Source: Theristus sp. LFF4_11
Lineage: Eukaryota > Nematoda > Chromadorea > Monhysterida > Xyalidae
Assembly (NCBI GenBank): GCA_030248135.1
Contig: JASANC010003710.1
Location: forward strand, 1 to 64,000
Length of the DNA: 64,000 nucleotides
Direction: 5' to 3'
This document shows, piece by piece, positions 20,651 to 32,300 of the stretch (the first letter of the stretch is position 1; every line of letters starts with the position of its first letter). A program made the translations under genes and the position numbers. The notes beneath the pieces are model-generated. The model saw only the letters and a program-made list of their open reading frames with translations, was not told the DNA's origin and ran no database searches.

Positions 20651-22814
20651 AAAACGTCTTGCACATAAGAGCGGTATGAAATGCCATATGGGGCGCTCGA
20701 TGGCCAAAAAATGGAATTTTGACATTTTGGGCTAAAACGATGCTACTAAGTGTCCTGAGTAAGCGCACAAAATTTTTCGGCCAAAAACCTACCGCAACCC
20801 GAGTTATGGGCCATTTTATGTGCTGGCCGACGGGCGCCGGTGACTCCGGCGACCGTTCGCCGAATTGCATTTTTTTGAGCTTTCAAAACAATTTTACGCA
20901 AATCCGAGGTGACCACGTGAAAGAGGAAAAAATTCTGAATCAGATCCATTACTTTTTGAGTACATTTACTGAATTTTCAGTTTTGGCCTAAAATTCTGGC
21001 TTTTGCGGCAAAGATTTTCTTAAAACGCCCTGTTCAGAAATTCGCCAAATATTTCACAATAATAGAAAGTTGGCCCAAATTTTGGGCTTCACGGTGATGC
21101 TAAAATTGTGCCTGGTTCGGACCATTTTTGCTATATTAAAAAAGCTTTCCGCCGGCCTGTCAGCCCAAAACGGCAAAAAATGGCTTTTTGCCATTTTTTC
21201 CCAATTCTTGTCTACCAGGGTCAACGCATTCTGCTCGAAACTTGCTGACGTGTCTCGCTGCTGTACTTTGAGAAAGTTTAAATTTTTAAACGACTCAACA
21301 GGAACCACGTTCTATTGAAAAAAGCGGTTTTTCGGCCGATTTCGGTCGAAAATCACTTGCTTACCGGTGTGTTACCGTTGATACTAAGAACTATGGAGAT
21401 GTTATGGTGGTAGACAGTTGGTTTAGTTACATTTCTGGCTGAAAACGGTACTCACGTTGTGACCCGTCATTGATTATCGACTTTGTAAAGGTTTTTTTCT
21501 TACCAAATGTGGCCAAGATAGCCAAAAATCGCGTTTTTTCGCATATTCTAGTGTATCTGTGTGCACATGTAAGCTCTACCTGCGTTTCAAGTAATTTAGT
21601 GATTGTGATTTAAGTGCCTTCCAAGCATCTAAACTAAACGGTAGTTGCTGGTTGTGTGCTGAAAAATGCACGTTTATTATAACAGTTGTGGTAAACAACA
21701 TCCAATATCAAATGCATTTATTTTCATGATGGAAGTATATGTTTATCCGCACAGGGCTTCTGTAAAATGTCATTCATGCGTATAAAACTTATGTTCGAAA
21801 AGAACATCAACAAGCTGCAAATAAAAAGTGTCTATTATGTTTCAAAATTTTTTACATCGTTGCTTGTAGCACATTCGAGCTGTTTAAATCACACTAAATC
21901 GGCCATGTGTGTGCGTCTGCCACTGTTCGTCATTTCGTTTTGTGCGTGACCGGCACTTTTGATAGTAATGTCTCTCTCGGCATTTGAATCAAAATAACAG
22001 TCTCCACAGCAGCACTGTAGCGCTCGCTTCAAGATGCTTCGATTGACGATGGCCAAGTAGAGGAGACAGGCGGCAACCACAGTAACCAGAGCAATGACTG
22101 CGATGTTTAGGCACAGCCGCAAAGGCCCCGAAATCGGCCGAAAAACCGCTTTTTTCAATAGAACGGGGTTCCTGTTGAGTCGTTTAAAGATTCAGACTTT
22201 CTCCAAGTACAGCAGCGAGTCACGTCAGCAAGTTTCGAGCAGAATGCGTTGACCCTGGTACACAAAAATTAGGAAAGAATGGTAAAAAAGCCATTTTTTG
22301 CCATTTTGGGCTGACAGGCCGGCGAAAAACTTTTTTAATATAGCAAAAATGGTCCGAACCAGGCACAATTTTAACATCACCGTAAAGCCCAAAGTTTGGG
22401 CTAACTTTCTATTATTGTGAAATTTTCGGCGAATTTCTGAACAGGGCGTTTTAAGAAAATCTTTGCCGCAAAAGCCAGAATTTTAGGCCAAAACTGAAAA
22501 TTCAGTAAATGTACTCAAAAAGTAATGGATCTGATTCAGAATTTTCTCTTCTTTCACGTGGTCACCTCGGATTTGCGTAAAATTGTTTTAAAAACTCAAA
22601 AAATGCAATTCGGCGATCGGTCGCCGGTGTCACCGGCGCCCGTCGGCCAGCACATAAAATGGCCCATAACTCGGGTTACGGTAGGTGTTTGGCCAAAAAA
22701 TTTTGTGCGCTTACTCAGGACACTTAGTAGGATCGTTTTAGCCCAAAATGTCAAAATTCCATTTTTTGGCCATCGAGTCGCTACTCATACCGCTCTTATG
22801 TGCAAGACGTTTTA
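20651..22814. mobile_element. Foldback element FB1 with arms of about 690 bp
   Basis: The left arm 20,651-21,345 and right arm 22,128-22,814 are near-identical reverse complements, from AAAACGTCTTGCACATAAG inward to GGCCGATTTCGG. The loop 21,346-22,127 is 782 bp. The arms are mostly plain sequence, not tandem units. Target duplication was not clear. Such long inverted repeats would extrude as hairpins and are typical of foldback-type or large MITE elements. Confidence 0.8.
21889..22158 (-). CDS. Hypothetical small membrane protein in FB1 loop
   Basis: An 89-residue frame on the minus strand starts just inside the right arm of FB1 and reads through the loop. Residues about 15-38 are strongly hydrophobic (LNIAVIALVTVVAACLLYLA), suggesting one membrane span, followed by a basic stretch and a cysteine cluster (QCCCGDC). 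Base composition is more balanced than the AT-rich arms. It could be a captured gene fragment, an element-specific gene or a chance frame. No homologue is recognised. Confidence 0.3.
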   Translation of the reverse strand: MKKAVFRPISGPLRLCLNIAVIALVTVVAACLLYLAIVNRSILKRALQCCCGDCYFDSNAERDITIKSAGHAQNEMTNSGRRTHMADLV

Positions 22815-22931
22815 ATTTAAAAAATCCCGATCTTTTTAAAGAATTTTTAAAAATTAATTTAATTTTAAAGATTTAATTCTTTTAAATAAGTTTAAAAAAT
22901 TCGAACTCTAGTCTGGTCAGTCAAATTCAAA

Positions 22932-25900
22932 ATGCCCGAAGAGCAGAAGACTGCAGCAGTTTCTTCCTCAACAAACTCTGTGTCCAACCGAACCGATGAA
23001 GCAAAAGAGGCAGCACTCGCAAATCAGGCAGCCAACACATCACTTGAATATTTATTGTGTTTGTTTAGTTTTGATATTTTTTTCATTTTGATATTCTCTT
23101 CTCTTTTACTCTTTTTTGCCGTAGTTATGATGTTAGAAAATTGTCCACATCCTACAGTCCCTGTCCTCGTATTCTCCATCAAGGCGGGATCAGTTGTCTT
23201 TTTTAAGAATGCCAACATAATTGTCAATCGTGTGTGCAAGGGAGAAAGAGTGACCAGAATAGCACGAAGAATCATTTAGTTAAAAAAACATGTTTGACAA
23301 ATTTGACACACTGTTGGATTTCTGAACGTCTTTTTTCTGTCATTCAAATTTCGCGCGCTCCTTGTACCCTGGAAAACAGGCGCACGGCGCAGAGCCAGCG
23401 GCCAGCCCAGCTGGTCTGTCATCTGTGCCTTTGATTGCTGCAGCTCGTGCAGTCGATCCATACCAGTCGGAGAACGAGCGGCCAACGTTTGTGAAGAACT
23501 TCTGTGATCGCGTCAACCTGGAACTGGAGGGACCGCAGATTGCGACGAGACTCCTCGCACACAGGATACAGAGTCCACATGACGCCGAAGCCATGAATGC
23601 GCTCACGGTTGTTCTTTATGCTTCAGTAGCACTGCAAATCCTTGTTTTTGAAGCCCCCTTATGAGTTCTATTTTCATGCAGGTGTTGGAGTCATGCGTAC
23701 GTCAGTGCGGCCAGCGGTTTCACAATGAAATCGGCAAATTCAAGTTCCTAAATGAACTGATCAAAATACTGTCGCCAAAGGTTGGCATGGTGGAATCGTG
23801 GAAAAAAAGTACTGTGAAATTTAGTTAAATATTTTTCAAACTGTCCAATATTTGCAAATTACAGTACATGGGCAATCAAACGGGCGCCCGTGTGAAGCAG
23901 CGTACAATCGAACTGTTATATTCGTGGAAACAAACGATGAGACATTTGACAAAGGTTGTCGAGGCGTACAATATGCTGAAACAGCAAGGCATTGTCACAC
24001 AAGACCCGACCTACATGGATCAGGTTGCTTTTGCTCTAACCGTTCGTTGTTGTTTTTACGGGAACAGTATTGGGTTTTTATCGTTTTTTTTTTCAGTCGA
24101 CATTTTCGAAAATACCATAAAATACAATTCTTGCCGTTCAAACCCCTATTCACCATTGCCAACCGCAATCTCTTGCTGCTATAGTGGCATATTCAGTTGC
24201 CACTGTCACGTCACGTACATCACTCCCGTCTCGGCAGCATTCGGATGATTAAAATGCAGAGGGGGGCATGGGGTTTGTTTCACAGTTGTAAAATCTTGTT
24301 TGACTCTTCACTCAGATCTATGAAACAACAACGATCGAACCGCCGAAACCACGACTCGCAACGTTTGAAGACGAGGAGAAATCGAAGGTGCGTTGTTCGG
24401 CGTTCCATGCACCATTGCTGTCCCATTGCAATTTCTTTGTGTGCGTCATGGTCTCATTCACTGCTGCGCATCGTTTCAGTTGCTGTCTGCTTTGCTAAGA
24501 AGCAAAAATCCGGACGATCTCCAAGCGGCCAATCGGCTCATCAAAAGCATGGTGAAAGCGGTGAGTACGGAACGGACTCCGGAGCCAGAAAAAAACGTTC
24601 CTTCGAAATCCAGAAACACACCGACCAATTTCGCCATTTCAAAACAGACTGCGAATGTGTTCAGGAAGACTCACGTGCCGAGCGCACGCACAAGCTGTCG
24701 TCTGATTTGCAAGTGGCTGCCGACAACAGCAGACTGCTCGGCGATATACTCGCAAACTTTGACCGCTCAGCGGGCAACGCCCAGGACGTTGAACTCATGA
24801 AGGTCCGTGTTGCTTGCAGTCCCAAACGGCTCGCCCGCCGAACCAAACACATTTCTACATGGTGCACGTGCAGTGGTGTCAGCATAACCGTGAACGTTTC
24901 TTCGAAATATTTAATCGCCTCTCTACATCTCGTTTTCTTGTTATACTCAGGAGTTGGCGAATTCGCTGATCGACCTCCGACGAACACTGTTCCGTTATGC
25001 CAGTGAGACGACAGACGTGGACGAGATAGCATTGGGTTGGAAACAGGGGTTTTTGGTGACAAAAACTAAGGTGTATCTAAAAAACTAAGAAAAAATCCAT
25101 TCAGGGTTGAAGGGGAGAAATCCGGATTTTTTAATGTTTTTTCAAGTTAGTTTCGTTCAACGCAAATCGTTGAGCTGAGTTCAGCTAGACCATTTTCAGA
25201 ACGATCCGGTTTAACTATAAGATCGGAAATCGTGTTTTGTTGAAATTTTGTCCATTTCATAGAGGGAAAGATGCATTTTTTTCAACAGTAAAACACGAAG
25301 TTAACGTTCTAACACACTAAAACTAACTAACACTAACGTTAAACACACCAACGTTATCTCGCCCGCACGATTCCGTTGTGGACCTATCTCTCTCTTTCTC
25401 TCTCACACACACACCCAACAAGATTTTTCAAATTAGTTTTGAAAAAAAACAAATTAATAAATAAAAGAAATAAAAAAATTTCAGATTGCTTTTTTTCATT
25501 TTTGCATACACCGTTTTCTTTTGACGAAACCGAAATAAAGGGGAAAAAACTTAACATACGCCACGCACCTTACATACACCTACCTGGCTGCAAAATTTTA
25601 CATGTGTATCATACACCTCATACACTCCTAAAAACCCTGGTTTGAATTTTAAAAAAAATTGTGTGTGTGAATCGCCACTGCTGCATTGTCGTTCTGTAAA
25701 AAATTTCGTTTCTTTACATTCTAACACAGCGAAGTTCGATTGCAGCGGAAGTGCTATGCGTGAACGACGAAGTGAATCGTGTCATTGACGAGTACAAGAC
25801 GAAGGTGGAGCCGCTGTTGGACGGCGACCAGCTTGCGTGCACGTCCACGACGAGTCAGACGACAGCAGCCTACAGTGCACGTTCGTATGCGCGTGTTTCA

Positions 25901-28205
25901 TGTTCAACTGGACAACCATAGGAAACGTCAGTGAATACAGTTCTGCTGGTCAGTTGGAGTAATAACTAAACTTGCAGAGGTGCAATCATTATTGAACCTG
26001 GACGCTGACCAATCGCCGAGCGATGCTTTGTACGCTGGCGGTGGCAACACGATGCCCGACAGCTCCACAGCACGCTCGTTGCACGGCGACGACGTTGGAA
26101 TATTGGGTGCTTTGCACTTGACTTTGGCGCATTCTTATTTTCTTGGCGTTGGATTATGCCTGAATCTGATTGGACGTTATCAGTGAAAACAACGGATTAA
26201 CAGAGTGAACGCTTTTATACGCGGCTGGCATTTGGGATCTGCGATCCAACCAACCGGCGTGTGCATTAGTCTGTTATCATTTTTTAGATTATGCGACTCA
26301 ATGCGTTTGTAGACGTGGAAAGGAAACTAATTTCATACTTTATGTGGCAATTCAAGTTTTTGGGGACCAAGTGAACCAGTCAATTTTTTGGGGACTCTGG
26401 TCACTTCAGCAATTTTGAATTCCCGCGTCATACCTAAATGTGTTTACCTAACTATGCGCATTGAGTGGCAGAACTAAATGTGAGCACATGCCGTTGAGCA
26501 CGTCAGGCCTGGCGTCTCCGAATCTGGCTGCCAGTGCCCGTGCAGCAGATGACGCTGTTCGTGTGCCAGCAAGCGCCGCCATCAACGAGCTGAACGAGTT
26601 GTTCGGGCCAGCGCCGGTGTCTGCGACGGTCGCCGCTGCTTCCAGTGCGTACAAAAGTCAACAGGTGCCCGTTTCACTGCCTGTCCATCAGTCGACTGCT
26701 GTTACATGTGAGTAGGTTCAGGAGTCGTAATTTGATTTGCTCGCTTCTGCTGGTGTGGTGACCAATTCAAATGCAACCAAAATTTTAAACAAGTTTGGCT
26801 TGTTTTGTTTCAGCCGCCACCCAAAGCAAACAGCCGCCTGAACGAGGCCAAGGCAAAGAATACAAGAACTCGCTGGACGAACTGTCAGCAACGCTGATTC
26901 AACAGCATCTGCCATCGGGCGTCACGTCGCACAGCGAGATACTACGGTGCGTGTTTTGGCTTGTTTTGTTGCAAAAAGGTGCATTTGAACAATGCTGTTT
27001 CGCAGACAACGACAGAAGCTGCCAATGAAAGACTACAACCAGCCGAGTGCACCATCGCCAGCGGCCGCCAGGAGCGCACCACAGCCAGCGTCTCCTGTGA
27101 AGAAGGCTGCTGACAGATCGCAACCGTTGCACAGCAGCACTGCTTGCGATCACAGACTGACCGAAGCAACCGCAGCAACCGCTGACACAGAGACAACGAC
27201 GACGTCGCCCACTGAGCCGGCCATTAGTGTGTCATCTCGCACTGACACACCGCCGTTGTTTGTCGCTTTGGAGGAGATTGAGCTAAGTGAGTGAAACGGT
27301 GGCACAAGTAGCAAATCTAAAGCGGTAAAATCTAGTAAACCAGTCTGTGAAAGCTCGTAACTATAGTGCTGCCTGTGAGAACAGCTTGAGAATAGTGTGT
27401 GCTTGTGTCAGTTTCTTGAACTGTCACATTGCAGATGTTTCAATTCAGCAACAACCACTAAAAGCAGTGCTTGCGCAGGCGAACGTGCTCCACTGGCGAT
27501 CTGCGAGTGTCAGCAGGTGCGCTGTGTGCTCTTGTACGCCGAGAACCGCCCACGGAGTGACGTGCTGTTTTGCGGGCTGCTCACGATCACCAGCATCAAC
27601 AAGAAGCCGACGAGCCGCTTGCGCTTGGAAGTGCACTTGGACGACGCTGACACGGTCGGTTGCAACCGGCTGCTCTGCAGTGCGCTGCACCACCAATCAA
27701 ACCGTTGGCTCAATTCAAACGGCACCACGTGTCCTTTGTCGTAGAACCAGTGATCGTGCAGGCAGCGTTTTGTTTGAGTGCGTTGCCTCCGTTCGCTGCG
27801 TCATTGCGGCTGTTTGTTTGCGCCTGATTGCATTCTCTGACCGTCACGTGCAGGCATCAGCGTGCTCTGTGCAATGTCTGCCAGCCAACGGTGACTCACT
27901 GCCAGCGTTCAATCCGATTCAAGCTCAACAAAGTGTCGCTCAGGTGTTGCTCGTAACGGCCAGCTCGCCTGCTCTTACCGATGCACCACCGAACTCGGTC
28001 AGTTTATAATGACACGTTGAGACTGCTGGCAAACTTGTTGTTCGTCTGCTTGCATTCGTTTGTAATGTCAGGCGACACAGTGTTTGTTGCATTTGTTCAG
28101 CTGTCCCTGGTTTGCACGCTGTCGTTCACACTCGGCAAGAACGAACGGCACATGACGTCTGGCACGGTGCTGCTGCCGCTCGGGGCGCTCTCCATTTGGC
28201 ATTAA
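22932..28205 (+). CDS. GGA: GGA clathrin adaptor (VHS-GAT-hinge-GAE)
   Basis: Golgi-localised, gamma-ear-containing, Arf-binding adaptor that sorts cargo into clathrin carriers at the trans-Golgi network. Exons I can phase: 23,380-23,607; 23,682-23,780; 23,865-24,023; 24,316-24,387; 24,480-24,560; 24,665-24,802; 24,951-25,016; 25,730-25,880; 25,978-26,106; 26,507-26,707; 26,814-26,946; 27,006-27,286; 27,449-27,654; 27,854-27,997; 28,101-28,205 (2,193 nt, 730 codons plus stop). The VHS domain spans the first exons (GPQIATRLLAHRIQSP, FKFLNELIKILSPK), the GAT domain follows (KNPDDLQAANRLIKSMV; LAEIL-like AAEVLCVNDEVN), then a hinge with a clathrin box LLNLD and a gamma-ear domain (LLYAENRPRSDVL, LPAFNPIQ). 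The first exon is uncertain: an ATG at 22,932 opens a plausible N-terminus but its donor is not clear. The last hinge exon boundaries are fair. Length matches the family. Introns hold a family G MITE and a dispersed repeat. Confidence 0.85.
25097..25320 (+). repeat. Dispersed repeat in GGA intron
   Basis: From AGGGTTGAAGGGGAGAAATC through TTTTCAGAACGATCCGG, GAAATCGTGTTTTGTTGAAA and TCCATTTCATAGAGGGAAAG, this matches 41,515-41,745 in the same orientation with small indels. Non-coding. It lies between the GAT exons of GGA. Confidence 0.6.
26285..26470. repeat. MITE family G, copy 2, in GGA intron
   Basis: Ends ATGCGACTCAATGCG and GCGCATTGAGTGGCAG are inverted relative to each other. The interior shares GGAAACTAATTTCAT and TTGAATTCCCGCGTCAT with the copy at 2,847-3,020 in the opposite orientation. 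Non-coding. Confidence 0.55.
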
Positions 28206-29337
28206 TCAAACTCGCTTTCACGGTCAATAGCAAGCTTCTGACGCCACAATTTCACGGCATTCGGAACTTTTCTTAACACCACATTGCTTCCATCTCACTT
28301 TGACACTCGGTTGTTTATTTCCTGTCTCTAGTCAAAATAACGGTACGCTGTCTTGTTATGTGATCAATGTTTGTCCTGTGTGATTTTCTGTGGGTTCACG
28401 TTTTCCTACCAAAAACAGCGGTTTTCTTCAGAACGTCGCTCATGAAATTGGAACATTCGAATTGTGCGTATTTATTGTTTTGCTACTCTTGCTTGTTTTT
28501 ATTATGCTGCTCGCATCAAAACTTGCAACAACTCACTGGCGCTATTGGTTTGTTCATTGTTCACAGTACAGAAAATGGATGCCATTTGTAATCCTCTGTT
28601 TATACCACCGTTTCATATTCTTGATCAATTATGAACAAATACAATGGTTGTTGGCGACAATGAAAATAACAATGTGCGAAATTGAGGTACCATTCAGTTG
28701 TACGCAGTATGATTGCGGCTGTCACGCACACTTGAACCCTTTTCGAGTCATGTATTTTTGGCGGTTTTCTTCCAGAATCGCCCATTTTCGTGCTTCGAAC
28801 AAACTCGGCCATCCGGATGGGTCCAGCGACTAAAAAAGTAGAAACGCTCAATGTATCACGCTACAGATCACCGCTCGTGGCCTGGTGGTAGCGCGTTAGA
28901 CTATTGTCTGTGCTTCTGGGGGATCGATCCCCGCCGAGGGGCGTATAGGTACTTAACGACAGAAAATTCGATGGGCACCCTACTCGACGGCGTTCTATAC
29001 GCTTATCGCCTAAAATCCCAACAATAGCAAAAACATCTGCTTTTTTGGCATGCAGGATTGGCTGTATCGAACTAACTGTACCAATCAAAATCGATGAACC
29101 AGTGAGCACAACTCAAAAGCACTCAACTGATCCTGACATCAATTACTGTTCGACTGCACGTGTTTTGATCTGATCGCGTCAACTGACCGATATTTTTGCA
29201 GGACTGGCATGCGCGTTCGTGTGTTCAATGCGATTTTCGGCAATATTGTCTGACGTCTCCTGCACCGACCTTGTCAGTTCTGCAAACCGTTTTGTTGGTG
29301 CCTTTGAAGCGATACATAATATCATCATAACGTTGCA
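28206..29337. other. Intergenic region between convergent GGA and AUP1
   Basis: Holds the 3' flanks of both genes and a tRNA-derived SINE. No further exon with family resemblance was seen. A frame continues past the AUP1 stop codon on the minus strand to about 29,190. Confidence 0.5.
28877..29016 (+). mobile_element. tRNA-derived SINE S, copy 1
   Basis: The head GTGGCCTGGTGGTAGCGCG resembles an A box and GGGATCGATCCCC a B box, giving a polymerase III-type promoter. The body includes TCGATGGGCACCCTACTCGA and GGCGTTCTATACGC. The same order is found inverted at 47,171-47,330, and body plus tail at 58,125-58,190. Confidence 0.7.
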
Positions 29338-32300
29338 CTACGGCTGCTCGCAATCGAATGACTTGCCAATATCGTTGCGTATCGCGTGAAACGACACATT
29401 TGGAAACGCCTCCTTCACTTGTAATGTCATCCGGTCAAGCTCCACGGCTGCAACAACAACCACAACAACATTCAATGGAACTGCTGTTACAACTCAAAAA
29501 GCTCTACTTTCTTTACAAGCTCATCTCTGATGATTCTCTTGATGAAAGGCAACGCCGAAACACGACCAACCAGATTGCACCGTTCGAATTGTGCCCGCCA
29601 TTTTCGCGGCAGCCGCACGCCGCTGCTGCTGGCGTTGCTGTTGTATCTGCAGTGACCGTGAACGTTGACTGATGATGACGTGGTGTTCAGTTTTATTGCT
29701 GACTGAGTAACGAAATCTTTTTCTGAACTGCACACAGACACACCACTGCCGACCGACAGAGCGAACCTGCGCGCGTTGCTGCTCGACGAGCGTGCGCTTG
29801 GCGTGGTCGACGACGTCGCGGCTGGTGTGCGAGGTGGCCTCGAGGCCGGCGGCACTGGCCAGCGCCTGCTGCACCCGCGACGCGAACTGCTCGGCAGACT
29901 CGTCCGCCTCTGCACGCATGCACGGCAACCACCTGCATCGTGCCACCACTAAATGCTTGCAGCGCAAACTCGGTAGCTATGGCTACCAATGAAATACAGC
30001 CAATCACCAACACACCGCTGAATTTCCAAAATTCTTGCGGTTGACTTTTGACAGTGTTTGAGAATCGACAAACATAAAAACTTGGCGAAATGTTGAACAA
30101 ATATGATGAAAACAGCGCACCTGATGGTGAACACGTTGAACGGCACGAACAGAAACCATCCCAAATCGACCCACCATCGGCTGCCCATCGATGTCTGCAG
30201 TGGCAACCAAAATGCAGCTTCAAATGAATTTCAGGCACACGCGTAACTCACACAACATGGACTGTTCAAACAACGCAATGATAAAGTCGAGCGGCACACA
30301 CGCCATGACGCACCAAAGAGACGTCCAGCCAGAACGGGCGTCGCACCGTGATCAGCGCTGGCTGCACCGCTCTGCGCAGCGAAAACGGCCACGAGCTGAA
30401 CTTGAGCAAGCCGTACTGACCGTTCGTTAAGGCGCCTTCGGGGAACGCAAGCAGCGGCACCGTGCAACCTGCGAACCGCAAACCGACGGTGTACCACGCG
30501 CATGCGCAACTCTGGCCCGCACGCACAGAGGTTTGTTATCGCCAGAATGCATAACAACCCAGCCCATGTAAACTTTCTGGCGCTTACAACAACACATACG
30601 TGCCCATCTGGTCGCACTGCACAAGGTAATGGAGGTGGCTTTTTGGCATCCAAATGGCTGCCATTGTCATCCAAAAATTGCTGATGGCTTTCGAAAATTG
30701 GCCGACTGATGCCATGTGGCATCCAGAAATTTTGACTTTTTTTCAGTAAAACACAGATTTTCTTTATTTTTTTTACAAAAATGCTGCATTCGAGAAAGCA
30801 GTGCAATAATTAAATTAACGTGTTCATAGTAATTACAATTCAATGAGTGAGCAAGAGCATTCCCATTCCATTCCTGTTTTTTAACAAAGAAGAGTTACAA
30901 GTGAAGTCAAAAATAAAAAAGTAAGATAAACAACCATCAATGCTGTTTCTCGCCGTTTTTTGTAAAATTTGTGATAGCTTCCAAAATTTTCAAATGGCAT
31001 CCACATTTACCAGCTCGGAGGTCATTTGGCATCCGAGACATAAACAGAAAAAACCAGCAATGGATGCACCAGGCTTAAACGGAGATTTCGTCGAAATCAT
31101 TTGAAATTTCAACGCTTCCGAAATTCTTCCAAAGAAAGAACGAAAAACAGATAATATTGTCGGCAGTACTTGGCATCATGAACAAACCGTGCAAGTATTT
31201 GTGAGCATTTTCGATGAGCACATCACGGCCTCGCAGGGCGCCCAGATCAGCATAGCCGAGTGCCCACGTCAGCAGTGGAGGCAACGCCCAAACACTCGGC
31301 TGAAGCAGCGAAACGAGGCCAAATAATATTATCATTTTTCAGGTTCTGCCACTCAATCGGGTCGCAGACGTGAAAGGAAACTATCTGGATAGTTATCTAA
31401 CAATTCAGAGTCGCCCAAGTGTCCCTGCCCTATTTAGGCGTCTCGAATCATTTTGTCAGGTTTGAACTCCCGCGTCATGCTTGAAACTGTTTACCTATCT
31501 ATGCGCGCATCGAGTCTCCAGGATCAATTCAAAAGACCATACCAGAACAGCAGTGGAACGTGAGTTTTGAAAGTTATGGCTGTATACTCACGACGTGTTG
31601 ATTTTTCTCAAGTCACGAACTTTAGTAAGATACAAACAAATGCGGTTACATTCAACAACAATTTTGAAAAACCGACCGAAGACCACAACGAACCACAGAA
31701 GTTTGCTTTGTTTGTGGTCATGTGGTGCCACCACAGTCCACAAACACACAGAAAATTTCTGATCTTCATTCACAATTGATCTCCGTTCTGAACTAGTTTA
31801 AAACTGGTGCCTCGGAGTTCACAAAAACTGGAGAAACAAAACGATGAAATTTTTGTTTTAGATCAAAAAGAATCTTGAATAATCGAAGATCGAACTACAA
31901 CTCTTGACTATTTTACAAGAAAATAGCGGGTTGTTTTGTTGCGCACGCGGAGTATTGTGAGTTCCTAATAATCCTAATGTGGTCCAGAATGAAGTGATCG
32001 CAAATTTTATCACATCCCACTACAGTCAAACTCCATAACATATCCAACTAGCTGATTGGTTGGTGGTCACACTCATGAGATGCATGGATTCCATGCAAAC
32101 CAAACTGCGCCTCCACAGCAAACCATGCATAGAATGTGCATGTATCAACCAATCAGCTAGTTGAATATGTTATCGAGTTGCACTGCAGAATCGAAAACAA
32201 ATTACCAAAACGCAGGGCCTGACGAGCTCCAGTGCTGCATGATCCAAGACAGACACGTGATTGGTGACGACGATTTGGCAATCAGCTTCCTGCTCGCCCA

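Noticed and set aside
23362..23379. Start of GGA at the head of its first VHS exon
   Set aside because: The frame there begins with TTG, not ATG, and a good acceptor (AAAACAG) immediately precedes the exon at 23,380.
29358..29672. Plus-strand 104-codon frame
   Set aside because: Lies opposite the AUP1 C-terminal exons, which carry the CUE-like sequence and consistent splice phases on the minus strand.
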